From positions 1-40,629 of the forward strand of contig JAHHIC010000106.1 in assembly GCA_019359035.1 (NCBI GenBank): a stretch of 40,629 nt of DNA, written 5' to 3'. A program made the translations under genes and the position numbers. The stretch is from Scytonematopsis contorta HA4267-MV1. Its GTDB lineage: Bacteria; Cyanobacteriota; Cyanobacteriia; Cyanobacteriales; Nostocaceae. Of the stretch, positions 25,231 to 33,497 are shown one piece after another. Every line of letters begins with the position of its first letter. The first letter of the stretch is position 1. Below the pieces are notes generated by a model. The model searched no databases, was not told where the DNA came from, and saw only the letters and a program-made list of their open reading frames with translations.

Positions 25231-26538
25231 ATGACACTTGATAATAACCAAGGACTTAGTTATAAAAATTCCCAATCCCCAGGACAGTCAGGTTTTTCCG
25301 TGACTGCTAATTCCAACAATCCTTTTAATCATTCTGGATTGAGTTTGGGGCAAAATTACGACGGGAAGAAGACTCCCACCGAAGAAAGCCGTATTGGTGA
25401 TATTGTTCCCGGTCGTGTCGCCAATATTAAAGTAATTGGTGTGGGTGGTGGTGGTGGTAATGCTGTTAACCGCATGATTGCCTCGGATGTTACTGGAGTT
25501 GAGTTTTGGACAATTAATACCGATGCTCAAGCTTTGACTTTGGCATCTGCCCCCTGTCTGTTACAAATTGGGCAAAAGCTGACACGAGGTTTGGGTGCTG
25601 GTGGTAATCCTGCAATCGGCCAAAAAGCTGCGGAAGAGTCACGAGACGAGATAGCTGCAGCGTTAGAAGGTGCAGATTTAGTGTTTATCACCGCTGGTAT
25701 GGGAGGAGGTACTGGTACTGGTGCTGCTCCAATTGTGGCGGAAGTTGCTAAAGAAATGGGTGCGCTCACTGTGGGTGTTGTTACACGCCCTTTTTTCTTT
25801 GAAGGTCGTCGTCGTCAGACTCAAGCTGAACAAGGTATTGAAGGTTTAAAAAGTCGGGTGGATACTTTAATCATTATTCCTAACAGTAAGTTGTTGGATG
25901 TGATCCCCGAACAAACACCCATGCAAGATGCCTTTCGTTATGCAGATGATGTTTTACGACAAGGTGTTCAAGGTATTTCGGATATTATTACAATCCCCGG
26001 TTTAGTGAATGTTGACTTTGCCGACGTGCGAGCTGTAATGGCTGATGCTGGTTCGGCATTAATGGGTATTGGCGTTGGTTCCGGAAAGTCCAGAGCCAGA
26101 GAAGCTGCAATTCAAGCGATTTCTTCGCCTTTACTGGAATGTTCTATTGAAGGAGCCAGAGGTGTTGTCTTTAACATCACCGGTGGTAGCGACCTCAGCC
26201 TACATGAGTTAAGTGCAGCCGCAGATGCTATCCATGAAGTTGTTGACCCCAACGCCAATATTATTTTTGGTGCAGTTGTAGATGACAGGCTTCAAGGAGA
26301 AGTAAGGATTACTGTGATTGCTACGGGTTTTACTGGTGAAGTACAAGCTCCACCACAGCAAAATGTTGCCGCTACTCGTGGTGCTGCTCCCCAACCGGCA
26401 CAAAGAAGACCACTGGGACAACCCCTTAATCCACCACCACCAGCTCCCCCCGCTCCCGCTCCTGAGCAACCAAAAGGAAAACCTGCATTAGATATTCCTG
26501 ATTTTCTACAAAGACGGCGTACACCACCTAATAATTAA
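25231..26538 (+). CDS. ftsZ: Cell division GTPase FtsZ
   Basis: FtsZ, 435 residues, the tubulin-like GTPase that forms the Z-ring. An N-terminal extension of about 60 variable residues precedes the GTPase core, as usual in filamentous cyanobacteria. [16 protein letters not shown] (68-83) and the signature [12 protein letters not shown] (about 156-167) bind GTP; the T7 loop region [11 protein letters not shown] completes the active site in the neighbouring subunit. After a proline-rich linker (about 370-420, [14 protein letters not shown]), the C-terminal peptide [11 protein letters not shown] binds partner proteins. ATG at 25231 without a clear Shine-Dalgarno. Preceded by a long non-coding leader, which suggests complex control. 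Confidence 0.98.
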   Translation: MTLDNNQGLSYKNSQSPGQSGFSVTANSNNPFNHSGLSLGQNYDGKKTPTEESRIGDIVPGRVANIKVIGVGGGGGNAVNRMIASDVTGVEFWTINTDAQALTLASAPCLLQIGQKLTRGLGAGGNPAIGQKAAEESRDEIAAALEGADLVFITAGMGGGTGTGAAPIVAEVAKEMGALTVGVVTRPFFFEGRRRQTQAEQGIEGLKSRVDTLIIIPNSKLLDVIPEQTPMQDAFRYADDVLRQGVQGISDIITIPGLVNVDFADVRAVMADAGSALMGIGVGSGKSRAREAAIQAISSPLLECSIEGARGVVFNITGGSDLSLHELSAAADAIHEVVDPNANIIFGAVVDDRLQGEVRITVIATGFTGEVQAPPQQNVAATRGAAPQPAQRRPLGQPLNPPPPAPPAPAPEQPKGKPALDIPDFLQRRRTPPNN

Positions 26539-26657
26539 AAACTTAGGGTGCTATTTACACTTTTAATTAAGTAACTATTTAACTATTAACTATTAGCTTT
26601 TAGCTACTAGCTATTAGAAAATTTGTGCTGCTTAAGTAGCAAGAGCGGTAGTTTGGT

Positions 26658-27632
26658 CTATAAACTATCAAATTTTTTGTTGCTTACCCATTGAATCACC
26701 TGCTGACCAAGACGTTTACCGTCTAGTCGGTCTATTTCTCTAATTCCAGTGGGACTAGTGACGTTAACTTCTGTCAAGTAACCTCCAATAACGTCAATCC
26801 CTACAAATATTAAACCATCTTTGCGTAAAGTCTCGCCTAGCTCTGCACAAATTTCATACTCAGTAGATGTGATTTCCGTCTGAGCAACAGTACCCCCCGC
26901 TGCCATATTATTTCGGAATTCTCCCTGTGCTGAAAGGCGATTCACCGCTCCTATAGCTTCCCCATTCAACAAAATAATACGCTTGTCTCCCTGTTTTGCT
27001 TCTGGTATAAAATTTTGTACCATCACTGGTAATTTACCTTGCTGCGTACTCAGTTCCACCATCGAATTAAAATTGCGATCGCCTGCCGACAGGATTAAAA
27101 TTCCCTCGCCAGCTTTGTTCCCCAGGGGTTTGAGAACAGCAGTTCCTTTAGACTCTGTGAATTGACGAATAACTTCTTTATCGGCACTAACAATGGTTTC
27201 AGGAATAACTTTGGTGAATTGCAAAGCATACATTTTTTCATTTGCAGCTCGGATACCCCTAGGGCTATTAACTACAAGTGTTTTTTGCTGGTCAATGTAG
27301 TCCAGAACGTAAGTAGCATAAAGATAAGCATCGTTAACTGGTGGGTCTGTCCGCATAAAGACAGCATCCATTGTTTCCAAAGGTTGAAAATTGCGGGAAG
27401 TGACTTTAAACCAAGGGTCTTGTGCTACCCAATGTCCAGATTGTAATTCTATAGGTATAAGTTCCAGTCTTTCCAGAACAGCCCATGCTTTACTTTCTAC
27501 CACGCTCAGCATTGACGTTTGGGTTATCCAAACTTCATGTCCCAAAATTTGGGTTGCTTCCATTAAAGCAACACTTGTATCGTGACATGGGTCTAGTTTT
27601 TGGATGGGGTCGATAATAAAAGCAAGTTTCAC
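26658..27632 (-). CDS. gshB: Glutathione synthetase
   Basis: GshB, 324 residues, joins gamma-glutamylcysteine and glycine with ATP to give glutathione in the cytoplasm. It has the prokaryotic pre-ATP-grasp start (MKLAFIIDPIQKLDPCHDTS), the 'MRTDPPVNDAYLYATY' stretch, VVNSPRGIRAANEK, and the ATP-grasp core with KPLGNKAGEGI and NVTSPTGIREIDR. The start codon is GTG at 27632, with GAGG about 9 bases upstream. It lies 53 bases after a glutaredoxin gene on the same strand; grxC-gshB is a known cyanobacterial pair that links glutathione synthesis to its use. Confidence 0.97.
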   Translation of the reverse strand: MKLAFIIDPIQKLDPCHDTSVALMEATQILGHEVWITQTSMLSVVESKAWAVLERLELIPIELQSGHWVAQDPWFKVTSRNFQPLETMDAVFMRTDPPVNDAYLYATYVLDYIDQQKTLVVNSPRGIRAANEKMYALQFTKVIPETIVSADKEVIRQFTESKGTAVLKPLGNKAGEGILILSAGDRNFNSMVELSTQQGKLPVMVQNFIPEAKQGDKRIILLNGEAIGAVNRLSAQGEFRNNMAAGGTVAQTEITSTEYEICAELGETLRKDGLIFVGIDVIGGYLTEVNVTSPTGIREIDRLDGKRLGQQVIQWVSNKKFDSL

Positions 27633-27685
27633 GCTTGTAGCCTCGTAGCCAGAATTTATAAAACGATTTAGTTTAGATTATCGGT

Positions 27686-27949
27686 TTATTTTGCGGCCAA
27701 TAGCTCATTCAGTTTGCCTTGAGCTTCTAAAGCATGAATATCGTCACAGCCACCAACATGGTAATCGTTAATGAAAATTTGGGGGACTGAACGTCTACCG
27801 CTTGCTCTTTCAGACATTTTTTCTCTGGCTGCTTCGTCACCATCAATGCTGTATTCAATAAAATCTATGCCCTTCTTAGTTAATAAATTTTTTGCTCTTA
27901 TACAAAAAGGGCAGGTTTGCCAAGTGTAAATTTCTACTTTTGCGTTCAT
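27686..27949 (-). CDS. grxC: Glutaredoxin 3
   Basis: A dithiol glutaredoxin of 87 residues with the active site CPFC (C13 and C16, in TWQTCPFCIRAK), the cis-proline motif RRSVPQIFIND and the GG(C)DD end that binds glutathione (HVGGCDDIHAL). It reduces disulfides with glutathione in the cytoplasm. ATG at 27949. It is the first gene of a two-gene unit with gshB. Confidence 0.97.
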   Translation of the reverse strand: MNAKVEIYTWQTCPFCIRAKNLLTKKGIDFIEYSIDGDEAAREKMSERASGRRSVPQIFINDYHVGGCDDIHALEAQGKLNELLAAK

Positions 27950-28503
27950 AATGCTCTCATAATAGTAATATTTCTTAATTTTATAAGGTTATCGTTTATT
28001 GTAAAGGTACTATTTACCCTTTTCCTTGCTTTTTTTAAATCACTAAGTAATTTATTGAAAGTAAATATACCCAGAGAATTCCATCTTGGATTTGGGAGTA
28101 ATATTTTGTTGGTAATATTTATTTTCTGGCTAGATATATTTATATACAAAAAGTAGATATTTAAAATATACCTATAGTCGTATATACTAAATTTTTTTTA
28201 CAATTATTAACGAGTAATTACTTATAGATTTTATTAAAAAAAAGGACGCACCCTGACAAAACTACGGATAAGACAGTATATAGTACAAGCGTTAGCTATC
28301 TCTTTACACTGACTTATAGACACAGCATTAGGCTCTATACCTAATACTTTCCTCCTACTGGTTGTGTTTGCACCCTTTAATTTCACTAGTAGATATTATT
28401 CTACTTTCAATACTCGTATCTTCAGTATTAGCACGTATATTGTAAGTAAGTTCAAAAAGCTGTTCGGTGTTTACACAGGAGACCATTAGCCAAGAATACT
28501 AGT

Positions 28504-28745
28504 AGGTTGGGTTAAGGCTTTGCTAAACCCAACATATTCACTTAAGTAGTTTCATGGGTAGTAGGTTGGGTTGGTGCTTTGAGAAACCCAACATCTTCAT
28601 GACGGTAGTTTCGTGGGTAGTAGTAGTAGGTGGGTTGAGGCTTTGCGAAACCCAACATATTCATGACGGTAGTTTCGTGGGTAGTAGTAGTAGGTTGGGT
28701 TGAGGCTTTGCGAAACCCAACATATTCATGACGGTAGTTTCAGAG
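28504..28745. repeat. Four tandem GGTTGGGTT...AACCCAAC hairpin units
   Basis: Each unit contains GGTTGGGTT-n-GCTTTGCGAAACCCAAC, an inverted repeat, followed by CATATTCATGACGGTAGTTTC-like spacer (a shorter run in each). Units begin near 28504, 28563, 28627 and 28691; they differ by a few bases and short GTA insertions, so they are tandem duplicates of about 60 bases. The hairpin part is a common dispersed element in Nostocales. Confidence 0.88.
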
Positions 28746-28750
28746 CAAAG

Positions 28751-28777
28751 GGCGGGCAAGGATGCCCACCCCACAAG
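28751..28777 (-). repeat. GGGTGGGCATCCTTGCCCGCC element, copy 3
   Basis: GGCGGGCAAGGATGCCCACCCCACAAG; near-identical to copies at 7057, 13370 and 32492. Confidence 0.85.
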
Positions 28778-28815
28778 ATTGAAGCTATTTAGTACCTTTT
28801 TACTACAAAATAGTA

Positions 28816-28856
28816 GCCCCCTCCTCGCTTGCGGGGAGGGGGTTGGGGGTGGGGTT
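28816..28856. repeat. GC-rich interspersed repeat copy
   Basis: CCCCCTCCTCGC-TT-GCGGGGAGGGGG hairpin followed by TTGGGGGTGGGGTT, directly downstream of hflX. One base differs in the left arm compared with the 2416 copy. Confidence 0.85.
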
Positions 28857-28866
28857 CCTTTATTAC

Positions 28867-30612
28867 TTAGTGAGAACTAGTAGCATAGTTAACCAATTGA
28901 CCGATGCGTTGCCTTAGAGTTTCTAAGCCAAGGCGTTTGCTAGCAGAAATAAATACCGCCATAGGAAACTCTTCTTGAGCTAAAGCCAAGGTGGAGCTAT
29001 CCACTTCGTCAATTTTGTTAAAGATAACTAATGCAGGTCCCGGTGTAACAGGCATTTGCGCCAAAATATCCCGAACTGCGCGAATATGACTCAACCATGC
29101 AGGATGGGACAGGTCTACTAAGTGCAACAATGCGTCTGCTTCGGTGACTTCTTCCAAGGTGGCACGAAATGCATCAATCAAAGCTTCTGGTAATTCGTGG
29201 ATAAATCCTACGGTGTCTGTAACCAGAATTTCTTGGAATTGATTGTCGTAACCATTGGGAACCACCAAACGTCGGGTAGTTGGGTCGAGGGTCGCAAACA
29301 ATTGGTCTGCTGTATATACCTGGGCGTTTGTTAAAGAATTAAGTAAGGTAGATTTGCCTGCGTTTGTATACCCAACAAAAGCGACACTGGGAACTTCTTG
29401 ATGTTGTCGTCGTTGACGCAAGCGTTCGCGGTGTGCTTGTAGCTGGTTAACTTCTTGCTGCAAGCGAGAAATACGACGCTGAATTCCCCGGCGTTCTGTT
29501 TCCAGTTTAGTTTCACCAGGACCTCGCGTACCGATACCACCACCTTGACGTGACATGGCTTGACCTCTACCGGTCAATCTGGGCAGTATATATTCCAGTT
29601 GTGCTAGTTCGACTTGTAATTTACCAGCACGAGACTGGGCACGTTGGGCGAAAATATCTAAGATTACTTCTGTGCGGTCAACGACTCGCACCCCTATCTG
29701 CGATTCTAAATTACGAACCTGTGCGGGAGAAAGGTCGCGGTCAAAAACTATCAGATTTGCCCCTAGGGTCTGTGCAGTTAAGGCAATTTCTTGTACCTTA
29801 CCTTCACCGACTACCGTTTGGGGATGAACGCGACTGCGTTTTTGCCACAGCGTTTGCAATACATCGCCACCGGCTGTATCTACTAAGCGTGCTAACTCTT
29901 CTAGGGTGTCTTTAAATTGTTTTTGAGCCGCACTATCGGACATGACTCCGACAATGATTACACGCTCATGGTCGCTATCGACATCTTGGGCTACATACTC
30001 CCGACGGAATTCTTCTTCTATTCCTTCCACTAAGTCCATAAAATCTTGATTTGTCAAGACATCTAGACTCATTGGTGGTGAGATGTTCCAATTTGGAGGC
30101 GATACCACGTTACCTTTTGTCCCCAAGGGTACACCGCTAGGGATGAGTACGCGGGCTTCTTGGGGTGTAAGGTGCGCTAAATATGCTTCTTTTACATAAC
30201 CTGTTGCGCCTCCACCTCGTTTGGTAAAGCCGGTTCCGGTAATATTTATAACGGCTAAAGCATCTAAACGTTGCAGTGCCATCGAAGTTAAAGCCGCTTC
30301 ACTAGGTGGTTCTGGCTTTAACTGGGTAGCGACACAACGAATACCGCTAAGTCGTTCTGCACCGTAACGCGGTAGTTCCAATGGTGGAATTTGAGTCTGA
30401 CGCGGAGTGCCTACCCCTACGCGGATTACTTGTCCACGACGGTTGAGGTAGGCACATACGGGTTGATTTATTTCTGTGCTAATCGCAGCCAGTCTTTGGG
30501 CGAATTCTGGGGTTGCGATGCGGTCACCCGGAATACGCTGGTGGTACAGCCGTTGTAATTGCTTAGTCTGGCTGGATTTTAAACCTTGGAGATTACCAAA
30601 GATAGTCTCGAT
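28867..30612 (-). CDS. hflX: Ribosome-associated GTPase HflX, non-canonical start
   Basis: HflX splits or rescues stalled ribosomes. The G domain has G1 GYTNAGKST, G3 DTVGF and G4 NKID, and the N-terminal HflX domain has GPGETKLETERR and the glycine-rich linker GGGIGTRGPGE. The first ordinary start codon in frame is TTG at 30381, but the frame upstream encodes about 77 further residues that look like the family's usual N-terminus (IETIFGNLQGLKSSQ, QRIPGDRIATPEFAQRL, NRRGQVIRVGVGTPRQTQIP). No ATG, GTG or TTG occurs between the in-frame TGA (30640-30642) and 30381. The coordinate given is the ATC at 30612, where homologues, from memory, begin with Met-Glu-Thr. The start is therefore uncertain; the GTPase assignment is not. 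Confidence 0.9.
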   Translation of the reverse strand: METIFGNLQGLKSSQTKQLQRLYHQRIPGDRIATPEFAQRLAAISTEINQPVCAYLNRRGQVIRVGVGTPRQTQIPPLELPRYGAERLSGIRCVATQLKPEPPSEAALTSMALQRLDALAVINITGTGFTKRGGGATGYVKEAYLAHLTPQEARVLIPSGVPLGTKGNVVSPPNWNISPPMSLDVLTNQDFMDLVEGIEEEFRREYVAQDVDSDHERVIIVGVMSDSAAQKQFKDTLEELARLVDTAGGDVLQTLWQKRSRVHPQTVVGEGKVQEIALTAQTLGANLIVFDRDLSPAQVRNLESQIGVRVVDRTEVILDIFAQRAQSRAGKLQVELAQLEYILPRLTGRGQAMSRQGGGIGTRGPGETKLETERRGIQRRISRLQQEVNQLQAHRERLRQRRQHQEVPSVAFVGYTNAGKSTLLNSLTNAQVYTADQLFATLDPTTRRLVVPNGYDNQFQEILVTDTVGFIHELPEALIDAFRATLEEVTEADALLHLVDLSHPAWLSHIRAVRDILAQMPVTPGPALVIFNKIDEVDSSTLALAQEEFPMAVFISASKRLGLETLRQRIGQLVNYATSSH

Positions 30613-30711
30613 AGGGATTTCTAACCAGTTAACTGGTCCTCAAATACTGCTATGTCTATTTTACAACACGGATTTATGAGAGCAACTCTTTCTTTTGGGG
30701 GATGCGAAGCT

Positions 30712-30868
30712 GGGGAGTGGGGAGTGGGGAGTGGGGAGTGGGGAGTGGGGAGTGGGGAGTGGGGAGTGGGGAGTGGGGGAGTGGGGAGTGGGGAGTGGGG
30801 AGTGGGGAGTGGGGAGTGGGGAGTGGGGAGTGGGGGAGTGGGGAGTGGGGAGTGGGGAGTGGGGAGTG
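30712..30868. repeat. Long GGGGAGT heptamer array
   Basis: About 22 near-perfect GGGGAGT units over 157 bases, with an extra G at two places that shifts the phase. It lies between the 5' end of hflX and the 3' end of the PemK-like gene. It is the longest such array here and would be prone to slippage. Confidence 0.95.
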
Positions 30869-30892
30869 GTGGCTATTAGAATATTTGGTTAT

Positions 30893-31231
30893 TTAATTGT
30901 TGAGCAAATTGCACAATTTCTCTGCTATTAATTTTTGTGTGTTTTCGGAAAAACTGCCTAGCTCTCGCAAAATTATTGATTTACGAAGTGTTATCAAGTG
31001 GTCTAACCTTATGATAGACGCTTGATGCAAACCACTACTTGTAAAGTCAGGATTAGTAGAATCAATAATTATATCTGTGTCGAGCAAATTAACAGAGATA
31101 GGACTTGTGATTAAGGCGAAAATTATGTGCTGATTTGTACCAATTGCATTAGTCAAGCAAACGGCTGGACGCACTTTGATGGAAGATAAATCATCAAATG
31201 GAAACCTTATTAAAACAACTTTACCTTTCAC
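30893..31231 (-). CDS. PemK/MazF-family toxin-like protein
   Basis: A 112-residue protein with the MazF/PemK beta-barrel pattern: KGKVVLIRFPFDDLSSIKVRPAVCLT at the start (split here as KGKVVLIRFPF and KVRPAVCLT), a middle SGLHQASIIRLDHLITLRKS, and a helical end. MazF-type toxins cut mRNA at specific sequences. The start codon is GTG at 31231, immediately after the TAA (31232-31234) of a truncated MazF in the same frame. A plausible antitoxin gene lies upstream on the same strand. Whether the toxin is active, and whether it is translated alone, by coupling, or by stop read-through is unknown. Confidence 0.8.
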   Translation of the reverse strand: MKGKVVLIRFPFDDLSSIKVRPAVCLTNAIGTNQHIIFALITSPISVNLLDTDIIIDSTNPDFTSSGLHQASIIRLDHLITLRKSIILRELGSFSENTQKLIAEKLCNLLNN

Positions 31232-31384
31232 TTACTGATTTTCGATTACAACAATAATCCGCATGGAGATAGAGTTAAAAATATCTGAGCTAATCACAAT
31301 CGCTGGACGAGTTTTTTTAATTTCTTGTCCTCTTGTTGGGTCTAGCTGCACCAACCAAATTTCCCCTCTTTTGGGACTAGTCAT
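31232..31384 (-). pseudogene. Truncated MazF-type toxin
   Basis: ATG at 31384 to TAA at 31232, 50 residues, with RGEIWLVQLDP, GQEIKKTRPAIVIS and MRIIVVIENQ. These are the first half of a MazF toxin of the common cyanobacterial type; a full one has about 110 residues. The ATG lies 8 bases inside the end of the upstream antitoxin-like gene, as expected for a real toxin position. The missing half appears replaced by the adjacent PemK-like gene in the same frame. It is called a pseudogene because the catalytic barrel cannot be complete. Confidence 0.75.
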
Positions 31385-31700
31385 TTTCGGTCTCCCAATC
31401 TTCCCCATCTAAAACCGAAAACTCTGTTAATTCTGGGTCGTTCAAAAAATCTTCAGATGTTGCTGCCATGCACGGTGCTAATATTTGGTGTCGTTCTGCT
31501 ATCGGAAGCTTAACAAGTTCTTTAAGAGAAAGGGGTTCAAGGGAATCGCTTTTTTCTAACTCATCGCTCCCTAATTGTTTATCCTTCACTATTTTTTGAA
31601 CAAGAAACTCTATAAAATCAAGAACTTCCTGTTTTTTATCGCTTGGTAAAATGCGGAGATTATCTAAAACATTTTGCTCCACGTTAATTGTTTCTGACAT
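31377..31700 (-). CDS. Antitoxin-like protein (DUF2281-like start)
   Basis: A 107-residue protein: LRILPSDKKQEVLDFIEFLVQ resembles the DUF2281 antitoxin-like start, and the second half, SLKELVKLPIAERHQILAP, resembles the toxin-binding tail of other cyanobacterial antitoxins. The end is very acidic (EFSVLDGEDWETEND). ATG at 31700 follows AAGGAG. It overlaps the truncated MazF frame by 8 bases, the standard antitoxin-toxin layout. Without structure or homologues the assignment stays likely rather than certain. Confidence 0.75.
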   Translation of the reverse strand: MSETINVEQNVLDNLRILPSDKKQEVLDFIEFLVQKIVKDKQLGSDELEKSDSLEPLSLKELVKLPIAERHQILAPCMAATSEDFLNDPELTEFSVLDGEDWETEND

Positions 31701-31721
31701 TTAATTTCTCCTTGTATTTAT

Positions 31722-32474
31722 TCACCTGCTTGGATAGTGGTCGTATAGTCCCTCGTCTTCTGGTGCATAGCCTTTTAAAAAAGCCCGAAATCGCATATCA
31801 TCCCGAATATCATCAAAGTCCGAGTCATTTATCACTATTTGGCGATACTCATTAGGACTCAAGCTAACTGCCTGCGACAAGCACTCAATCGTTGATACTA
31901 CATCACCTAGCAGTGCGTGACAACAACCCTTATTGTACCAAGCCGAATCATCCGTTGGTTTCAGTCTCAGTACTTGCTCATAAGAATTAATTGCTTCTTC
32001 AAAATGTCCCAATTCATAAAATGCCCAACCACGACCATCCCAGGTGGCTTCATCTTCCGGATTAATTCTCAGGGCTAAATCGTAGGAAGCGATTGCCTCC
32101 TCATATCGTTGTAAATTTTCCAATATATTAGCCCGGTTTTTCCAGTATTTGTCATATTCAGGCTTAATTTGGAGTGCTTTGTCGTAGGATGTAACTGCTT
32201 CTTCTAATCTTCCCAAATTAACCAACACATTTCCCCGATTGTACCAGGCTTGATTTTTGTCAGGTTTAATTTCAAGGGCTTTGTCGTAGGATACTAATGC
32301 TTCTTCCAATCTTCCCAAATTAAGCTGCACATTTCCCCGGTTGTACCAAGATTGGTGGTCATCAGATTTAATTTCAAGTGCTTTGTCATAGAATGCTACT
32401 GCTTCCTCGTATTCCTTTGTAGCAGAGAACATTAATCCTAGTTTAAATAATACTTTTGTTTTAGGGAACTCCAA
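31722..32474 (-). CDS. TPR protein, copy A
   Basis: A 250-residue protein made of about six TPR units of the 'AW.NRG.VL.NLGRLEEAL.SYDKALEIKPD' type, ending in a shared tail with DFDDIRDDMRFRAFLKGY. The start is TTG at 32474, soon after an in-frame stop, so the N-terminus may be shortened. It is a paralogue of the next gene upstream (32642-33460): the last ~110 residues are nearly the same. TPR proteins bind partners; no enzyme domain is present. It sits 21 bases upstream of the antitoxin gene on the same strand. Confidence 0.85.
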   Translation of the reverse strand: MEFPKTKVLFKLGLMFSATKEYEEAVAFYDKALEIKSDDHQSWYNRGNVQLNLGRLEEALVSYDKALEIKPDKNQAWYNRGNVLVNLGRLEEAVTSYDKALQIKPEYDKYWKNRANILENLQRYEEAIASYDLALRINPEDEATWDGRGWAFYELGHFEEAINSYEQVLRLKPTDDSAWYNKGCCHALLGDVVSTIECLSQAVSLSPNEYRQIVINDSDFDDIRDDMRFRAFLKGYAPEDEGLYDHYPSR

Positions 32475-32491
32475 AAAATAAATTCTTCAAT

Positions 32492-32566
32492 CTTGTGGGG
32501 TGGGCATCCTTGCCCGCCCGCGCCTATTGATAGCATGGATGGTAAACAAGCGTTCGTGCAGCGTGC
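32492..32566. repeat. Two interspersed repeats between the TPR paralogues
   Basis: A GGGTGGGCATCCTTGCCCGCC element (32492-32518, +) followed by GCGTTCGTGCAGCGTGCC (about 32549-32566), the element also at 20686 and 36497. Both lie in the short gap left by the tandem duplication of the TPR genes. Confidence 0.8.
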
Positions 32567-32641
32567 CAATGGAGGCATCAAATCGACGTATCTGGAGACT
32601 GTGGGCTTATCCAGGTATTTGGAACAGCCCTTAAACCCAAG

Positions 32642-33460
32642 CTATCCTTCAATCAGCAATTCTTCCATCAACGTCCGAAACCGCATATCATCGCGAATAT
32701 CATCAAAATCCGCGTCATTTTTCACCATTTGCCCATACTGATTAGGACTCAAACTAATAGCTTGCAACAAGCACTCAATCGTCGATATCACCTCACCCAA
32801 AAGTGCGTGACAACAAGCCTTAGTGTACCAAGCTGAATCATCCGTTGGTTTAAGTCTCAGCGCTTGCTCATAAGAGTTAATTGCTTCTTCAAAATTTTCC
32901 AGTTCATAAAGTGCCCATCCCCGACCATACCAGGTGGCTTCATCTTCTGGGTTAATCCTCAAAGCCAAATCATAAGAAGCAACAGCATCCTCGTAGCGAT
33001 GTAAATTTTCCAACACATTGCCGCGATTGTACCAGGAAAAATCGTCGAGACAGTCAAATTTCAAGGCTTGTTCAAAACAAAACAGTGCATCAGGATACCT
33101 TTGTAATTGGTCGCACAATATTGCACCAAGGCTATTCCAAGCATCAGTATAATCTGGTCTGATTTCCAAAGCTTTGTGATAGTAAGCAAGGGCTTCCTCA
33201 TAAAACCCTAAATCATCCAATTCTTTTCCTCGGTCATACCAAGCTACACAATCATATGGGTCAATTTGTAATGCTTCATCGCAGGAGGCAATATCCTGGG
33301 AGTCACACCTTAATTTTCCTATCTGGAGAACTTGTTTACGGCAGTCTAATTTTTCAGACTCCATCATCTCGGAGTTATCGTGACCAAAATGAAGCATACT
33401 TCCCCCGTGGTAAGAGTGAATCGCTTGAGAACTGGGCAGATGATGGTATTCTTCAAGCAT
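32642..33460 (-). CDS. TPR protein, copy B
   Basis: A 272-residue paralogue of copy A from the ATG at 33460 (MLEEYHHLPSSQAIHSYHGG); a GTG at 33487 would add nine residues. About 75 N-terminal residues are unlike copy A, then about five TPR units follow (YEEALAYYHKALEIRPDY and others), ending DFDDIRDDMRFRTLMEELL. The C-terminal tail shared with copy A marks a family that is expanded in filamentous cyanobacteria. It starts 37 bases after the cofG stop on the same strand, so co-transcription with cofG is possible. Confidence 0.87.
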   Translation of the reverse strand: MLEEYHHLPSSQAIHSYHGGSMLHFGHDNSEMMESEKLDCRKQVLQIGKLRCDSQDIASCDEALQIDPYDCVAWYDRGKELDDLGFYEEALAYYHKALEIRPDYTDAWNSLGAILCDQLQRYPDALFCFEQALKFDCLDDFSWYNRGNVLENLHRYEDAVASYDLALRINPEDEATWYGRGWALYELENFEEAINSYEQALRLKPTDDSAWYTKACCHALLGEVISTIECLLQAISLSPNQYGQMVKNDADFDDIRDDMRFRTLMEELLIEG

Positions 33461-33497
33461 AATTTTCCGGATTCCGGATATTTTCACTATTTATATG

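Larger units (their letters stand above)
27950..28866. other. Repeat-rich intergenic region between grxC and hflX
   Basis: About 900 bases with no supported gene. The left 500 bases are AT-rich and unremarkable. The right part carries four GGTTGGGTT hairpin units (28504-28745), one GGGTGGGCATCC element (28751-28777) and one GC-rich hairpin repeat (28816-28856), stacked one after another. Confidence 0.8.

Noticed and set aside
16262-27090. HIP1 octamers (GCGATCGC) as a genome signature
   Set aside because: Only two were noticed (about 16263 and 27079), too few to draw a conclusion.
27917-28156. Hydrophobic frame opposite grxC
   Set aside because: Starts inside grxC on the other strand; low-complexity AT-rich product.
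28504-28745. CRISPR array in the regular repeats
   Set aside because: The units are tandem copies with repeated spacers, so they are not repeat-spacer units.
30652-30931. GSGEWGV repeat 'proteins' on the plus strand
   Set aside because: They are direct translations of the GGGGAGT array in three frames.
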